Part shown: positions 62,012-64,000 of the stretch, in pieces
Layout: each line of letters opens with the position of its first letter
Numbering within the stretch: the stretch's first letter is position 1
NCBI GenBank assembly: GCA_035443825.1
Contig: DAOMNN010000010.1
Location: 1 to 64,000, forward strand
Reading direction: 5' to 3'
Source: DAOMNN01 sp035443825
Lineage (GTDB): Bacteria > Pseudomonadota > Gammaproteobacteria > Burkholderiales > Rhodocyclaceae
Length of the DNA stretch: 64,000 nt
Notes under the pieces: generated by a model
What the model saw: the letters and a program-made list of their open reading frames with translations, nothing else
The model's database searches: none
What the model was told of the DNA's origin: nothing
Made by a program: the position numbers and the translations under genes

Positions 62012-62946
62012 CACGCACCCTCCGCGATCGAGGATTCGACATGCCGGGCGAGGAGCGGAAACCCCATCGCTTCGCGCGATTGGTAGTAGGCCTGCGCGAC
62101 GGCCCGCGAGAGATTGCGGATGCGCCCGATGTAGGCCGCGCGTTCAGTCACCGAAATCGCGCCACGTGCATCGAGCAGATTGAACGTGTGACCTGCCTTG
62201 AGCACCATCTCGTAGGCCGGCAATGGCACCCCCGCTTCGGTCAGGCGTCGCGCCTCGGACTCGTAGTTGCCGAACAGCGAAAACAGGAAATCGACGTTCG
62301 CCAGTTCGAAATTGTATTTCGATTGCTCGATTTCGTTCTGGTGATAGACGTCGCCGTATGTCACACGCGTACCGTCCGGATAGACGGTCCACAGCAGGTC
62401 GAAGACGTTCTCCACGCCCTGCAGATACATCGCGAGGCGTTCGATCCCGTAAGTGATCTCGCCCAGGACCGGCCTGCAATCCAGCCCCCCAACCTGCTGG
62501 AAGTACGTGAACTGGGTGACCTCCATGCCATCGAGCCAAACTTCCCAGCCCAGACCCCAAGCACCCAGCGTCGGATTCTCCCAATCGTCCTCGACGAAGC
62601 GGATGTCGTGCTCGAGCGGATCGATGCCGAGGGCGCGCAGCGAATCCAGGTAGAGATCCTGGATGTTAAGCGGCGAGGGCTTGAGTGCGACCTGATATTG
62701 GTAGTAATGCTGCAGGCGGTTGGGGTTCTCGCCGTAGCGGCCATCCTTCGGACGGCGCGAAGGCTGGACGTAGGCGGCGTTCCACGGCTCGGGGCCGATT
62801 GCACGCAGGCAGGTGGCGACATGCGACGTCCCGGCGCCGACTTCGAGATCTATGGGCTGGAGCAGGACACAGCCGTGATCGCCCCAGAATTTCTGGAGCG
62901 TCTGGATGATCTGCTGGAAAGTCGGTTTGGTTTTCGACATGGTCAT
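62011..62946 (-). CDS. glyQ: glycine-tRNA ligase alpha subunit
   Basis: A 311-residue catalytic subunit: FQQIIQTLQKFWGDHGCVLLQP at the start (class II motif context), GAGTSHVATCLRAIGPEPW, and the QQVGGLDCRPVLGEITYGIERLAMYLQ-type core. Start choice between ATGs at 62952, 62946 and 62940 is open; none has a strong ribosome site. Confidence 0.97.
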   Translation of the reverse strand: MTMSKTKPTFQQIIQTLQKFWGDHGCVLLQPIDLEVGAGTSHVATCLRAIGPEPWNAAYVQPSRRPKDGRYGENPNRLQHYYQYQVALKPSPLNIQDLYLDSLRALGIDPLEHDIRFVEDDWENPTLGAWGLGWEVWLDGMEVTQFTYFQQVGGLDCRPVLGEITYGIERLAMYLQGVENVFDLLWTVYPDGTRVTYGDVYHQNEIEQSKYNFELANVDFLFSLFGNYESEARRLTEAGVPLPAYEMVLKAGHTFNLLDARGAISVTERAAYIGRIRNLSRAVAQAYYQSREAMGFPLLARHVESSIAEGA

Positions 62947-63015
62947 GGTTACGACGGAATGTCCTGCTCGGGCAAAGATCTGGATTTTACTGGCTTTCAG
63001 CGCCACGGTCGAAGA

Positions 63016-64000
63016 TTACGCAGGCGGTGGACGATCGCCCGAAGCCGCAGCGCCAGGATCGTGCTTGCGCCACGCTCCGACTACGAGCGCGAGCAGCGCA
63101 AGCACCAGGGCCGTGCCATCGCCCCAACGCGCATACGGCGTCAGCCCTTGATGGCCCATGACCTCCATCTCCAGCGCGCCGCGTTCGAACTGGGGCATCA
63201 CCCCGGCGACGCTGCCATCCGGATTGACGGCCGCCGTCATCCCCGTATTGGTCGAGCGCAGCATCGTTCGACCAGCCTCGATCGCGCGCACGCGCGCGAT
63301 CTGCAGATGTTGCGGCTGGGCCAGGGAGCGCCCGTACCAGGCGAGGTTGGAGATATTCAGAAGTATGGTCGCTTCAGGCAGACCTCGTCGGATGACGCGA
63401 CCGAAGAGATCTTCATAACAGATATTGATCGCAATGCGTTGTTCCCCCAAACGCATCGGACGCTGATCGCGTGACCCCGGAGTCTGATCCGACATCGGAA
63501 TCTCGGCGAGCGCGTAGAACCAGCCGAACAGCGGCGGTGAATACTCCCCGAAAGGGACGAGATGCTGCTTTGCATAGATCTGGTGTGGCGCAGTACCGAG
63601 ACTGATCGCCGCATTGAAGATCTGTCCCCGGGCATCACGATCGAACACCCCGACGATCAGGTCACCGTCCCGTGCGCGCACACCCCCCGCGAGATCCTCG
63701 AGGTAGCCCTGCGGAAGCTGTTCGACAAGCAACGGGAGCGTGGTCTCCGGCAACACCACCAGATCGGCGTCTGATTGACCGGCGAGATGCGCATTGACCT
63801 CCAACCACTGCGCGAGCATGGCCGGCTCCCACTTCAGGCCCTGTTCGATATTGGTCTGGACCAGAGCCACACGCAACGGCTCGCCTGACGGCGTCGTCCA
63901 GGCGATACGGCCCAAGGCAAATCCCAGCAACAGGATCAACACCATCGGGGCAAGGATGCGACCCGACTGGGCAAACGCGCGCATTGGAACCAGGGCCAGC
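63016..64000 (-). CDS. lnt: apolipoprotein N-acyltransferase, C-terminal part (cut by window edge)
   Basis: The frame is open to the window edge. It contains the end of the membrane domain and the whole nitrilase-like periplasmic domain: catalytic Glu in VVLPETTLP, Lys in AKQHLVPFGEY, and Cys in INICYEDLFG, then a last membrane helix. Lnt adds the third acyl chain to lipoproteins such as MlaA and Ggt encoded here. The product ends GDRPPPA 69 bases before glyQ starts. Confidence 0.95.
   Translation of the reverse strand, partial: LALVPMRAFAQSGRILAPMVLILLLGFALGRIAWTTPSGEPLRVALVQTNIEQGLKWEPAMLAQWLEVNAHLAGQSDADLVVLPETTLPLLVEQLPQGYLEDLAGGVRARDGDLIVGVFDRDARGQIFNAAISLGTAPHQIYAKQHLVPFGEYSPPLFGWFYALAEIPMSDQTPGSRDQRPMRLGEQRIAINICYEDLFGRVIRRGLPEATILLNISNLAWYGRSLAQPQHLQIARVRAIEAGRTMLRSTNTGMTAAVNPDGSVAGVMPQFERGALEMEVMGHQGLTPYARWGDGTALVLALLALVVGAWRKHDPGAAASGDRPPPA

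Overview
The window is high-GC DNA from a betaproteobacterium, most likely a member of Rhodocyclales (Azoarcus/Thauera-like). This rests on synteny blocks typical of Betaproteobacteria (rpe-gph-trpE, murA-his-hit-tatABC, mlaFEDACB-ABC-ibaG-murA, kdsD-kdsC-lptC-lptA, plsC-gmhB-glyS-glyQ-lnt), a phasin, and a FimV-like protein. No lineage marker was compared, so the assignment is an inference. A run of 100 N at 18063-18162 shows a draft or binned assembly. Coding density is very high; I saw no rRNA, tRNA, CRISPR or intact transposase gene.

Layout. 1-5720: a fatty-acid-modification cluster on the minus strand (small membrane ORF, FAD oxidoreductase, DUF1365, cyclopropane-fatty-acid-synthase family enzyme, chalcone-isomerase-like protein, MFS transporter running off the edge). 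It is divergent from a MerR regulator with a B12-binding, CarH/LitR-type domain. The shared control region has three copies of a TTTGTCC-N-GGACAAA palindrome and two overlapping divergent promoters. 5768-9561: heptose-1-phosphate adenylyltransferase, a small protein sharing a motif with the FimV-like protein, recQ, an FKBP isomerase and msrA. 9674-21359: rpe-gph-trpE, then an aminotransferase/BKACE pair inserted before trpG-trpD-trpC, then tamB. 21600-27641: GAF-containing PilB/GspE ATPase, metallo-beta-lactamase-fold hydrolase, FHA protein, PP2C phosphatase and an ornithine-cyclodeaminase-family enzyme. 27725-29846: sucCD with a clear terminator. 30146-35870: lipoprotein gamma-glutamyltransferase, a DUF2889 protein, the FimV-like protein, a MITE-like element and a Nif3-family protein.

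36093-46551: S1C protease, tatCBA, hit and the histidine genes. The usual hisGDCBHAFIE series is broken: hisC lies on the opposite strand between hisD and hisB, and rnk lies on the opposite strand between murA and hisG. 46600-53687: murA, ibaG, an ABC-2 exporter and the complete Mla phospholipid transport operon. 54084-57512: kdsD, kdsC, lptC, lptA, followed by an enoyl-CoA hydratase where lptB would be expected. 57771-58489: a phasin gene with a consensus promoter and a textbook terminator. 58572-64000: plsC, gmhB, glyS, glyQ and the C-terminal part of lnt.

Envelope biogenesis is the common thread: LPS heptose and Kdo supply, Lpt and Mla transport, TamB, Lnt, MurA and membrane fatty-acid modification. 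Amino-acid synthesis (trp, his) and central metabolism (sucCD) complete a mainly core-genome segment. The points most worth a second look are the B12-regulator control region, the rearranged trp and his clusters, and the MITE-like element inserted at a CTAG stop codon.
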